Source: CAZMXS01 sp964570325
GTDB taxonomy: Bacteria > Verrucomicrobiota > Kiritimatiellia > CAIQIC01 > CAZMXS01
DNA length: 19,947 bases
Reading direction: 5' to 3'
Assembly (NCBI GenBank): GCA_964570325.1
Contig: CAZMXS010000083.1
Location: forward strand, 1 to 19,947
Part shown: piece after piece, positions 1 to 7,757 of the stretch
Numbering within the stretch: position 1 is the stretch's first letter
Layout of the letters: each line of letters starts with the position of its first letter
Program-made: the position numbers and the translations under genes
The notes under the pieces: generated by a model
What the model saw: the letters and a program-made list of their open reading frames with translations, nothing else
Told to the model about the DNA's origin: nothing
The model's database searches: none

Positions 1-76
1 GCGGACAACCGCAACCTTCCCTACCCGGGGCGTTCCGCGCCGCCTGGGCGCACGCGGGGGATCAGATCCTGTTGGG

Positions 77-112
77 GCCGACCGGCGCCCAACGAGTTGG
101 GCGCCGGTCGGC
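77..112 (-). terminator. 16-bp perfect hairpin, probable terminator
   Basis: Arms 77-92 and 97-112 are perfectly complementary over 16 bp around the 4-nt loop CGAG. The hairpin begins 18 bp beyond the stop codon of the BrkB-cNMP gene, where a terminator is expected. The minus strand has no T-run after it; the plus strand has only TTT. It may act in both directions if a plus-strand gene ends left of the window. Bases 1-76 show no recognisable gene. Confidence 0.6.
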
Positions 113-129
113 TTTGCCAACGAAATCCG

Positions 130-1365
130 TCAGCGCGCGGCGCGGGCCGCGGCCTCATTGGTCCGCTGCAAACGCACGGCCAGCTCTTTGAGCAGGTCGC
201 GCATGATCGGCGGATTCTCGCGCAGAATCAGCTCGAAATTAGCCTGCGTGATCTGAACCAGTTGCGTATCCGGCGCGGCAATGGTGGCCGTCGCGGTTCG
301 CGGCGCGCCCAGCAGGAGCGACATTTCGCCAAAATACTCGCCGGGGCCCATAACCTTGAGCGTATGGCCGGCGTGTGTCAACTGCACCGCGCCGGCCAGC
401 ACATGATACATCGCGGCGCCGGCATCGCCCTCATGGAATAGAACCTCCCCCGCCGCATGCCAACTGACAAAGCGGCCGGCCAGATGTGCCGGGGCGCGGG
501 GCGTCCGGTTGCCGGCCGCCAGGAATCCGCGCAGCAGCAGCGCGTCCTTGCGGCGCAAAGCCGCCATCACTTCCGCCCCGTACAACACCACGGCAAAGGT
601 GTAATACACCCAAACCAGCAACAGGAAAATCGCCTTTAGCGACCCGAAGGCATAGCCATAATCCGGGTTGTACTTCAAAATCAGTCCGAACAGCGGACGA
701 ATGATGAAAAAAAGCAACGTTGTGACTATGGCCCCCGCGCCCAGGTGCGTCCACGGCAAGCGCACCGGCGCAAACACAAAAAAGAAAAAAGCCAGCACCA
801 GAACCGTCAGCAGGACCCCCAGCGCTTGCGCCAACACATCATCCCAGATCACCGTCGGATCCAGCCACGCGCCGGTTTGCATATTGTAATACACGCGGCC
901 GGCGACCAGCGAAACGAAAAGCACCAGCAGCGCAATGACGGCGGCCAAATCCAACAACTTGGCCAGAACGAAATGCAATTTTCTTTCCGTCTTGAAGATA
1001 TACGCCACCGCGCCGCGGATCGCGCCGGCAAAGGGGGTGATGGACCACAACAGCAGGACAATGCTGAGCACGCCCCAAGCGCGCTGCTGAGCCAGGTTCA
1101 TTAAATCCTGCAGGATGGCCTGGCTGAATGCCGGAAACATCTGGGTCAACAGGCCCGCCATTCCGGCAAAAGCATCCTCGGAGGAACGTATGACCCGGCC
1201 CAGCGCGAAAATGGCCAGCAAGAGCAGGGGCATCAAGGAAAGGAAACCATAATACGCCAAGCCTGCCGCGCTGCCCAGGTTGCGGTTCGCGGAAAACGAC
1301 CGAAGCGACTCCCGGAACAGCAACCAGGCTACAGAGGCTTTATTCGATATACTTTCGAATCTCAT
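130..1365 (-). CDS. YihY/BrkB-family membrane protein fused to a C-terminal cyclic nucleotide-binding domain
   Basis: This is a 411-aa inner-membrane protein. Residues about 30-270 form a YihY/BrkB-type domain with roughly six hydrophobic segments (about 32-57, 97-115, 135-157, 180-200, 210-232, 243-268) and the family-like stretch GLAYYGFLSLMPLLLL. Residues about 295-400 form a cyclic-nucleotide-binding fold. It has the phosphate-binding cassette FGEMSLLLGAPRTATA at 345-360, with the Glu (347) and Arg (356) that usually contact the cyclic nucleotide. Most BrkB proteins end after the membrane part, so the fusion is unusual. The ATG at 1365 was chosen because the BrkB homology begins there; an in-frame TTG at 1422 would add 19 residues. 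The gene overlaps the nitroreductase by 26 bp in another frame and has no clear ribosome-binding site, suggesting translational coupling. The BrkB domain's biochemical role is not settled. Family and fusion are confident; ligand and output are not. Confidence 0.9.
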   Translation of the reverse strand: MRFESISNKASVAWLLFRESLRSFSANRNLGSAAGLAYYGFLSLMPLLLLAIFALGRVIRSSEDAFAGMAGLLTQMFPAFSQAILQDLMNLAQQRAWGVLSIVLLLWSITPFAGAIRGAVAYIFKTERKLHFVLAKLLDLAAVIALLVLFVSLVAGRVYYNMQTGAWLDPTVIWDDVLAQALGVLLTVLVLAFFFFVFAPVRLPWTHLGAGAIVTTLLFFIIRPLFGLILKYNPDYGYAFGSLKAIFLLLVWVYYTFAVVLYGAEVMAALRRKDALLLRGFLAAGNRTPRAPAHLAGRFVSWHAAGEVLFHEGDAGAAMYHVLAGAVQLTHAGHTLKVMGPGEYFGEMSLLLGAPRTATATIAAPDTQLVQITQANFELILRENPPIMRDLLKELAVRLQRTNEAAARAAR

Positions 1366-1885
1366 CCAGCGACTTTCGCTTTTTCTCACGGCTCGATTCC
1401 GTCTCGGGATAACCCAAAGCAATCAGGATATCTATGCGGGCGGAACGCGGCAGATGGAGCGCGCGTTTGACCGCCTTTTCATTGAACCAGCCCAGCCAGC
1501 AAGTGCCGAGGCCCTGTTCCGCCGCTTGCAAAACGAAATGCTCGCCGGCAATGCCGATATCCACCAAACTGTACTGGATACCGCGAAACTGCCCGCCGAG
1601 CCGGGCCATAAACCGTGAACGCTCGGTAAGCATGGCGACCAACACCGGCGCTGCCGCGGCGAAGCGATTCATCGCATAGACACCGGTAAATGCCGCCGCC
1701 GCCACGCGGTCGCGCGCGGCCGGCTGATCGGCAACGATAAACGACCACGGCTGCGAGTTGCAGGCCGATGGCGCCAGGCGCGCCGCTTCCAGGCACTGAT
1801 CAATCATTTCGCGCGGGACGGGCCGATCGGCAAAACGGCGCGTACTGCAACGTCCGCGGACCAAGTCGAGGAAGGATTGGTTCAT
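1340..1885 (-). CDS. Nitroreductase family flavoprotein
   Basis: This is a 181-aa FMN-dependent oxidoreductase of the NfsB/FRP-like nitroreductase superfamily, cytoplasmic and normally a homodimer using NAD(P)H. Visible family features are the N-terminal RCSTRRF motif (12-18) that binds the FMN phosphate, APSACNSQPW (38-47), the GLGTCWLGWF segment (125-134) and IALGYP (155-160). The C-terminal tail KKRKSLDEIRKY (168-179) is also typical. The length is normal for the small members. The natural substrate cannot be read from sequence; quinones, flavins or nitroaromatics are common for the family. The ATG at 1885 has no Shine-Dalgarno sequence but a TACAAT box lies 9 nt upstream, so the transcript may have almost no leader. 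It is the first gene of a two-gene unit with the BrkB-cNMP protein. Confidence 0.9.
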   Translation of the reverse strand: MNQSFLDLVRGRCSTRRFADRPVPREMIDQCLEAARLAPSACNSQPWSFIVADQPAARDRVAAAAFTGVYAMNRFAAAAPVLVAMLTERSRFMARLGGQFRGIQYSLVDIGIAGEHFVLQAAEQGLGTCWLGWFNEKAVKRALHLPRSARIDILIALGYPETESSREKKRKSLDEIRKYIE

Positions 1886-1894
1886 GATGGCACA

Positions 1895-1900
1895 ATTGTA
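1895..1900 (-). promoter_or_regulatory. Candidate -10 box (TACAAT) for the nitroreductase gene
   Basis: On the minus strand TACAAT matches the sigma-70 -10 consensus at five of six positions and ends 9 nt before the nitroreductase ATG. Transcription from it would begin about 3 nt before the start codon. No convincing -35 box lies 16-18 bp further upstream. It falls just after a candidate terminator, a sensible place for a new promoter. Confidence 0.35.
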
Positions 1901-1924
1901 AATTCAATCAGGAAATGGAGCACG

Positions 1925-1984
1925 AAAAAAAGCCGGGCAACCACTCCATTCCACCAAGCCCCGCCATAACTGACGGCGCCCGGC
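1925..1984 (-). terminator. Candidate intrinsic terminator of the secreted repeat protein gene
   Basis: On the minus strand GCCGGGC (1978-1984) can pair with GCCCGGC (1932-1938), followed directly by seven T residues (1925-1931). The 7-bp all-GC stem plus U-run is terminator-like, but the 39-nt loop is long. A second small hairpin (GCCCAT/ATGGGC, 1997-2014) lies between it and the stop codon at 2046. Both sit in the 160-bp gap between two minus-strand genes. Confidence 0.4.
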
Positions 1985-2045
1985 CGCGGCGGATATGCCC
2001 ATTCGGGGATGGGCGCCACAGGACTGATGGATCAACCGCCGCCGG

Positions 2046-4442
2046 CTAATTGACCGTCTTGATTCGGAATATCCGCTGGGTGGACAGCGGGGCATCCAAC
2101 CAGAGATTGTCCGGCCGCGGCAACGAATTCGTGCTGACATCCCACCAGGCCGGCTCACCCAGCAGCAAGTCCGGAGACATCTGCAGAATCTGGCGGCCGC
2201 AACCGCAATAGCCGGTGGACCACATGGCAAAGCGGTCCCATGTCCGGGAAAGGGCGATATTGGTAAACACCACGTCCACGAACCAATTTGTGTTCCACGG
2301 CACATTAGTGGTGGTCAATTCAAAGGCCAGATCGAACTCCTGCTCGTGCCGCGGGTGCATGATGCCGCCATCCACCTCAACCTTGTCATGCGTCCAGTTG
2401 GCGCCATTGTCGCGGCTGACCGCGGAGAAGCATTCGTGGTTGTCGCGTGCGGGCGTGATTTTCCAGCCCCAGCCAGTGTGCGTGCTGCCGGGCATGAAAT
2501 TAGTGGCGAACACCGCCTGGATATTCAACCAATAATGAACCCCGTTGGTTTCCAGCCAGGGGCAATTAACGGCCTGGTCGAGCAAATCCACATAGTACTG
2601 GTATTCGTGCTCGTAACCCGGGGGAACCAACCAGCTCTGAAAAACAGAGCCGTAGTAGGTTTCGTGGCAGTTGGTAACGGACACAAATATATTCGTCAGT
2701 TGCGCGCCCGGCAAACATCCGGCGGCCTCGTCATTCAAGTGCCAGCTCAAGTTGAATCCGAGCGGGCGATCCACGCCGGTGGGCGGCGCAATCGGATTAG
2801 TTTCCGAACCGGGGTCTTGAGCCATCCAATTAAGGTACGAACCCCACCAGTGCAAATCGTCTATCGGCCGGCCATCCGAAATGAAATCATCAGCGCGCAG
2901 AACGCCTGGAATGAGATCCGTGCGCCAGCTTTGCATATCCTGGCCTTGCTCCATATCCGGCGGCTGCGCCCACTTCTTGCAGCGGCGCGGACAGATATCG
3001 GTGCGCAATTGGAACGCCAACCCCAGCGGGGTGCCCGCGTATGGATGGTTGGTCACCCAGCCCCAATTGGGCGGCGGATAAAACAGGTTCGTCCAAGGCT
3101 GGCCCGAGAGCGCCCGCACCGCGTCGTCATGCCAGTTCCACTCCGGCGAAGTGGTTTTCCAGCCCCAGAAATAGTTGGTGGGCGGTGTCATGTAAGCCGC
3201 CTGGACACTCAACCAGTAGATGCGGCCGTCCTTTTCATTCCAGATGTTGGTCAAGCGGATCGAATAGACATATTCATGCTCGAACACATTGGACCCGACA
3301 AAGTCTAGCCGGCTGACGCACTGGGTGGTCTCGTAAACCGCGCCGGCCACTCGGGTTTCAAATGGCGCCAAGGGATAGAAGTCCCGCGCCAGAACATCCG
3401 CCGGCTGGGAGAACAGCGTCGGGTCGCCTGGATTATCCGTGTACCAGGTCAGCCGGAAGCCCACCGGCCGGACGCCCGACCCGGGATCCGGCGGCGGCAC
3501 ATGAACGCCGACGTTGGTCCGCCAACCGATGTATGAGCCCCACCAGACGATTTCGGTGATCGGCCGGCCATCGCACAGCCAGTCATCGGCCAAGGCCGGT
3601 CCACCCGAGCCGGTGCCCGCCATATAGAACGACAACACATCCACACCGCGCGCGCAATCCGGCGGTTGTTCCCATTTGGCACAAGTTTCTCGTTCCTTCA
3701 CGGTGGGCAGGCCGCCATCAATCACAAAAGCCTGATCCAAAGTCTGCCCGGCCAGTCCATGCGGGGGCCGATAAATCAGATTGGTCCAGCCGCTAACCAT
3801 AGGTTCTTCGCCGGTTGTCCAACAGGAATCATCGTTCCAGCGCAGGATCGGCTCGCATGTTTTCCAGCCAAACAGCTTGCCGCCAGTCGTGAAAGCCTGC
3901 ACATCCAACCAGTAGACAGTCCCGGAAACCTGGGTGAACGCCTCCAGCGGATCAATAGTGAAATTATACTGATAGCACATCGTATCGGGTGGGACCGGAA
4001 ACGGAGGTATATACATGGAGGGCGGGTTCATCCAGCCTTCGGCAATCCCGTTGGTGTAGAGGCGGCTTTTGAACGATAGGCTGGGAAAGTACTTATACCA
4101 CAGCGTCGCGCCCGGCATGCTGTAAGCCTGCTGCTCGTTGGTCGGAATATCCGCATGAATGCTCAACGTGAAGCTGACATTCGGATCAACTTGATCGCTC
4201 ATCCATGAACCCCAGATATGAATGTTCGTGATAGGGCCATTCTGCGTGCAGCGGAAGTCATCCGCCAGGATGTTGGGATAAGTGCAATTGATATCAATGC
4301 CATTGACCGTCAAATCCGGCAATTGCGGCCAGTGCATCTTGTGCGGACCGCCGACATTCCAGTCGGCCCGAACTTCACCCGCCATGAATCCGATCAAAAC
4401 CAGAACTACGAGCCCAAACCCCGCGCATGCCGCTTTGTTCAT
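2046..4442 (-). CDS. Secreted protein with three tandem DUF7901-like repeats
   Basis: This is a 798-aa exported protein of unknown function. Residues 1-26 are a signal peptide (MNKA, hydrophobic core, then VRA before DWN). Three repeats of about 225-230 residues follow. Their landmarks recur: WPQLPD / KWEQPPD / KWAQPPD (about 39, 256, 490); LADDF / LADDW / RADDF (about 60, 284, 516), each followed by IHIWGSW / IVWWGSY / LHWWGSY; and YWLDVQA / YWLSVQA / YWLNIQA (about 178, 409, 639) before a GWK motif. I recall such proteins being annotated DUF7901 in planctomycete and related genomes, but could not check. Residues about 750-794 resemble a short C-terminal beta module common in secreted Verrucomicrobiota proteins. 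There is no catalytic motif, lipobox or sorting anchor. The ATG at 4442 has a strong GGAGG (4449-4453) 6 nt upstream; an upstream in-frame start would hide the signal peptide. A surface or adhesive role is only a guess. Confidence 0.85.
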   Translation of the reverse strand: MNKAACAGFGLVVLVLIGFMAGEVRADWNVGGPHKMHWPQLPDLTVNGIDINCTYPNILADDFRCTQNGPITNIHIWGSWMSDQVDPNVSFTLSIHADIPTNEQQAYSMPGATLWYKYFPSLSFKSRLYTNGIAEGWMNPPSMYIPPFPVPPDTMCYQYNFTIDPLEAFTQVSGTVYWLDVQAFTTGGKLFGWKTCEPILRWNDDSCWTTGEEPMVSGWTNLIYRPPHGLAGQTLDQAFVIDGGLPTVKERETCAKWEQPPDCARGVDVLSFYMAGTGSGGPALADDWLCDGRPITEIVWWGSYIGWRTNVGVHVPPPDPGSGVRPVGFRLTWYTDNPGDPTLFSQPADVLARDFYPLAPFETRVAGAVYETTQCVSRLDFVGSNVFEHEYVYSIRLTNIWNEKDGRIYWLSVQAAYMTPPTNYFWGWKTTSPEWNWHDDAVRALSGQPWTNLFYPPPNWGWVTNHPYAGTPLGLAFQLRTDICPRRCKKWAQPPDMEQGQDMQSWRTDLIPGVLRADDFISDGRPIDDLHWWGSYLNWMAQDPGSETNPIAPPTGVDRPLGFNLSWHLNDEAAGCLPGAQLTNIFVSVTNCHETYYGSVFQSWLVPPGYEHEYQYYVDLLDQAVNCPWLETNGVHYWLNIQAVFATNFMPGSTHTGWGWKITPARDNHECFSAVSRDNGANWTHDKVEVDGGIMHPRHEQEFDLAFELTTTNVPWNTNWFVDVVFTNIALSRTWDRFAMWSTGYCGCGRQILQMSPDLLLGEPAWWDVSTNSLPRPDNLWLDAPLSTQRIFRIKTVN

Positions 4443-4493
4443 GACGCACCTCCCCATAATATGGAATGGCAGGAAGCCCCGCCTATGCCCCAC

Positions 4494-4523
4494 AGCATAG
4501 CGCCCATGAGGTCAAACGGACAA
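4494..4523 (-). promoter_or_regulatory. Candidate sigma-70 promoter for the secreted repeat protein
   Basis: On the minus strand TTGTCC (4518-4523) and TATGCT (4494-4499) are separated by 18 bp, each matching consensus at four of six positions. Transcription would begin near 4487, giving a leader of about 45 nt that includes the strong GGAGG site. The match is modest. Confidence 0.3.
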
Positions 4524-4577
4524 GCTTGGAAAATGGGAAAAAAGCCGTTCCCCAAGTTGTTTCACAAAAAGGGGGCA

Positions 4578-4639
4578 AACATGTTCAGCCCGCTGAAGCC
4601 GGCATGCGAACCGCGAAATATGGCGAGAACATGTTCAGC
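4578..4639. repeat. Paired 12-bp direct repeat with palindromic core, 50 bp apart
   Basis: AACATGTTCAGC occurs at 4578-4589 and 4628-4639, exactly 50 bp apart start to start (close to five helical turns). The core AACATGTT is a perfect palindrome, and the second copy extends to the 10-bp palindrome GAACATGTTC. The pair lies about 135-200 bp upstream of the secreted-protein start codon. This looks like a double operator for a dimeric regulator, but could be chance. Confidence 0.4.
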
Positions 4640-4780
4640 GTCCCGCCTTTAAGCGGTTTCCATGCGGACGTGACACAACTTCGGCCATGGCGCAAAGCTG
4701 TGCCAAACGCTGATTCAACTTGCCGGACGGCTCCGCCGGGATGCGTCGCCCTACCCGTTGGAACCGTTTTTTGGGATCGG

Positions 4781-7750
4781 CTAAAACCGCACGTCCACTT
4801 TGACCGGCGCATCGGATTCGGCCCGTGGCAATTCGACCGTTCCGGGCGCACCGTTGATTGTAACCGTCGGCGCTTGATCCAGTTTGCGAACGAAGCGACG
4901 GGGTTTGGCAATCTCAATGTGATACCGGCCGGCCGGCACATGCAACTCAATCGCGGCGCCCTTCCATTCGGGCGGCAGCACGGGATCCAGCGTGACCCGC
5001 CCTTCATGGAAGTTCACGCCAATCATGCCCAGATATGTAAGCCACATCCAAGGCGCCGTGCCGCTTAACAATGGACCGATATGCTCGCCCGTCGCCGGAT
5101 TGGTGTATTGGGTGCAGAAACGCGGATTGCCCGCCAGCTTGTACGGGTCCTCAAACGTCACGAACGGCGCCGTCATTTGGAGCACCTTCCAAGCCAGGTC
5201 CAGCAGGCGGCCGGCCAACGCCTTGTTCTGCACGGTTCGGGCGGCCTGCACCATCGCGTTGGCCGCCATCATGTTGGCGTGTTTGAATACTGCGCCGTTT
5301 TCGCGATCGCCATACAGGTAGTCGCCCGAACCGAAGCGCGGCATGATGGCATGATATTTCGTCGGCGACGACAAGCGCAACCCAACCGGCGTCAGCAATG
5401 CGTCCTCGATCCTTTCGAGCATGATTCCGATCTGTTCCTCCGTGGCGATCCCGCTGAGGATTGGCCAGGTGAAACTGTTCAGAAAATACGCGCCGGGCAG
5501 GCGCGGATCGTCCGACAGATTGTCGCCGCGACCGCCCAAATAGGATGTATTGGCGGCGTTCGGACGGTTGAGGAACGCGCGGCAGAAGAAATCGCCCTTC
5601 CAGGCATTCTGCAGCCGCGCCGCCAGCACGGGCGCGAACTCGGACCATTCTCTTTCGACTGCCGCGGCGCCCGCCATGCGGGCAAAGCGAACCATGTAGG
5701 CGCGCGCGATTTCGAGCAGGAATCCGTTCATCACACTCTCGGACAAATCGGACTGGAAGGCCTCGCCTTCCTTGATCAGGCCGTCGGCGATCTGCTGGCG
5801 ATAGAGCTTTTCCTTTTCCGGACCGTGAATACCTTCATCATCGAGATTCAGCGTGTCGTTCCAATCCGCGTGATCAATCAACGGCAGACCGTTCTTACCA
5901 ATGGAAATCTTGCCGCTGTAAATCAGGCAAGCTTGGAGCGTGTCGAACAACCGGCGCTTGCCGTTCTCGCCGGCCACCGGCCATTCCGTATCCAGGATCG
6001 TCTGATCACCGGTCAGATCAATGTAGCGGCCCACCGCCTGGAACAACCAGAGCGCGTCGTCCGAATAGCGGCCTGGTTCAAAACCGGTCCAGTAGAACTG
6101 GTGATCCGCATAGCCGAAGCGATGCACATGCCCGGCCCAGAGGCCGATCAGGTCGCGGATGTGCTCGCGACGGCCGGCTGCCACTTCGAACGGCAGCGCG
6201 GCGAACAAATCCTGGATTTCCCGAAACCCAATCTTGCGAAAACCTTTCTGGGTCAGGGCGAACGACCGGCTGACATAGGTTTGATAGCGGATCTGGAACG
6301 GCAGATGCACGTTGACCAGCCGATTGACGGCCTTGTTCGGCGTGGTCACCTGCACCGCACCGCGGTAACTATCCTGAAAATCCTTCACCCGCTGCAAAGC
6401 CGCGCGCGCCCAGTCGCTGCGCATCGCCTTTTCCGCGAAACCGCTGACTTTGCGTATGAAAACCGGCGGCGTGACTTCCTCACCCTCATGTCGCGAGACG
6501 GAACCATTGAAAGTCTGGCATTCCACGCTTGCGCCCGGCTCCAGCACGCACGGCAGGGCCAGCGCGTAAAAGCCCGGCCCCTTCTTGGCGTAGACATTAT
6601 CGAGGCAAAGCACGTGCTGCGGCTGCTCCAGCGTGCCGTTGCCCACGAAACGGCGGTAGTCCAGGCAGAAGGATTCGGCGCCTCGAACCGTGCCATCCGG
6701 ATAATGGACCAGACTCAAATTGAAGAGGTGGTCTTCCTGGCACCAAGTCTGGTTGTAGCGCGGCGCCACGACCAGCGGCCCGCCGTTTTCGGCATCGTGC
6801 AGAATGCGCGGTTCCAGCGTGACACACGTGTAGATCACGTCCACCACCAGCGCATCAGAAAACAGACAGCCGAACATGCCGGTAACCACGACTTTGAGAT
6901 CGCGCTTGGCGCCACCGCTGTTTTCCAGCCGGATCAACTGCGCTTCGACGCCCAACGGCAAGCCCGGTTCGGCAGGAACAATGAAAATCGTGCGCTCGAT
7001 CTTCAGGCCGTCGGGAAGTTCATACGTGATGACCGTGTGGTTCGCCGCGTGACGCGTCGCCATCTTGACATTCGCCGCGGGCGCCGCCGAGTAGAAAATC
7101 TGGCGCTCGTTCTCGACGATGTAAAACTGGCGATTGGCGGGGAAACCATTCTCTTCCGGCACGACATCCCAGCGTGTTGCCAGAATCTGCTTGTCCGCAT
7201 GCGAGCGACTGCTGCCGCGGCCCCATTCATCCACCAGCGCCTTGGGCGTGGTCAGTAATGGATTCGCAAAGCCGCCGCGATCGCCGATCAGCAGGTTGGC
7301 GCGGAAATGGGTGCCCGGCGCCGGCGTCCGCGGATCGCATATATAATCGCCCGCGTCGTTCATTTCGCCCACCCACTTGCCGCTGGCGCGCAGAATCCGG
7401 TTAATCCGGCTGAGCGCCTTCGCCGGAATAGCCACCGGCTCGACCCGGCCTTCCAGGCGGCGGAAGAATTGCACGTCCGTCCGACCCTTGACCAGCAGCC
7501 CATCGGCCGCCGCCGCCAGCGTTTGCCGAACAAAGGCCAGGACCACCGCATCATTCAATAACGCGCGCACAATGGGCCGGCGGGGCGCAAGGCCCGCACA
7601 GCCGAACAACCGCCGGGAGGCGGCGTCCAGGAATTGCGCGTCCACGGCAGCGGGATTCGGGCACTGCGCAGGGAATCGCTCCACAAGCACGGAGACCGGA
7701 TCCAAAGCGCCGGAACGCAACGTCTGGGGAACATAATGGGGTGTTTTCAT
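4781..7750 (-). CDS. Glycoside hydrolase family 94 phosphorylase (cellobiose/beta-glucan phosphorylase-like)
   Basis: This 989-aa cytoplasmic-type enzyme has no signal peptide. The C-terminal half carries GH94 landmarks. ADWNDTLNL (628-636) contains the Asp expected to be the general acid. RENGAVFKH (816-824) and SGTAPWMW (896-903) are typical substrate/phosphate-site segments, and VTLDPVLPPEW (919-929) begins the usual C-terminal beta domain. The family cleaves beta-glucosidic bonds with phosphate, releasing glucose 1-phosphate. It is longer than classical cellobiose phosphorylases (about 800 aa), and the N-terminal 150 residues look divergent. The segment usually reading GFRDQ reads GFREIQD here (508-514), so cellobiose may not be the substrate; longer beta-1,2-glucans are one possibility. 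The ATG at 7750 was chosen because MKTPHYVPQ starts just after a promoter-like sequence. A TTG at 7786 with AAGGA upstream would add 12 residues. It lies 74 bp behind the PBP1C gene. Confidence 0.85.
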   Translation of the reverse strand: MKTPHYVPQTLRSGALDPVSVLVERFPAQCPNPAAVDAQFLDAASRRLFGCAGLAPRRPIVRALLNDAVVLAFVRQTLAAAADGLLVKGRTDVQFFRRLEGRVEPVAIPAKALSRINRILRASGKWVGEMNDAGDYICDPRTPAPGTHFRANLLIGDRGGFANPLLTTPKALVDEWGRGSSRSHADKQILATRWDVVPEENGFPANRQFYIVENERQIFYSAAPAANVKMATRHAANHTVITYELPDGLKIERTIFIVPAEPGLPLGVEAQLIRLENSGGAKRDLKVVVTGMFGCLFSDALVVDVIYTCVTLEPRILHDAENGGPLVVAPRYNQTWCQEDHLFNLSLVHYPDGTVRGAESFCLDYRRFVGNGTLEQPQHVLCLDNVYAKKGPGFYALALPCVLEPGASVECQTFNGSVSRHEGEEVTPPVFIRKVSGFAEKAMRSDWARAALQRVKDFQDSYRGAVQVTTPNKAVNRLVNVHLPFQIRYQTYVSRSFALTQKGFRKIGFREIQDLFAALPFEVAAGRREHIRDLIGLWAGHVHRFGYADHQFYWTGFEPGRYSDDALWLFQAVGRYIDLTGDQTILDTEWPVAGENGKRRLFDTLQACLIYSGKISIGKNGLPLIDHADWNDTLNLDDEGIHGPEKEKLYRQQIADGLIKEGEAFQSDLSESVMNGFLLEIARAYMVRFARMAGAAAVEREWSEFAPVLAARLQNAWKGDFFCRAFLNRPNAANTSYLGGRGDNLSDDPRLPGAYFLNSFTWPILSGIATEEQIGIMLERIEDALLTPVGLRLSSPTKYHAIMPRFGSGDYLYGDRENGAVFKHANMMAANAMVQAARTVQNKALAGRLLDLAWKVLQMTAPFVTFEDPYKLAGNPRFCTQYTNPATGEHIGPLLSGTAPWMWLTYLGMIGVNFHEGRVTLDPVLPPEWKGAAIELHVPAGRYHIEIAKPRRFVRKLDQAPTVTINGAPGTVELPRAESDAPVKVDVRF

Positions 7751-7757
7751 GGCGCGC

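Larger units (their letters stand above)
4443..4780. other. 338-bp intergenic region between GH94 and the secreted repeat protein
   Basis: No supported gene is present. The region must hold the end of the GH94 transcript and the promoter of the secreted-protein gene. It contains the 12-bp direct repeat at 4578-4639, a TTCAGC/GCTGAA dyad around two bases at 4584-4597, and the candidate promoter at 4494-4523. No clear intrinsic terminator follows GH94. The nearest thing on the minus strand is a GGGC/GCCC stem with a short T-run near 4566-4592, which is weak. Confidence 0.6.

Noticed and set aside
1..76. End of a plus-strand gene entering from the left
   Set aside because: All plus frames stay open here, but none gives a recognisable C-terminus or a stop before the hairpin at 77-112.
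2346..3308. Plus-strand open frame of 320 codons opposite the secreted repeat protein
   Set aside because: It has no recognisable motif, while the minus strand shows a signal peptide and conserved repeats.
4628..4637. GAACATGTTC as a LexA/SOS box
   Set aside because: The Gram-positive SOS box needs two more central bases (GAAC-N4-GTTC), and the neighbouring gene is not a DNA-repair gene.
4650..4664. LacI-type operator around AAGCGGTT
   Set aside because: Only a partial palindrome around a central CG. Similar short matches are expected by chance at this GC content, and there is no second copy near other likely targets.
5081..7258. Plus-strand open frame of 725 codons opposite the GH94 gene
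   Set aside because: It is antisense to a gene with clear catalytic motifs. Its translation is Arg/His/Gln-rich with no recognisable domain, as expected of a GC-rich shadow frame.
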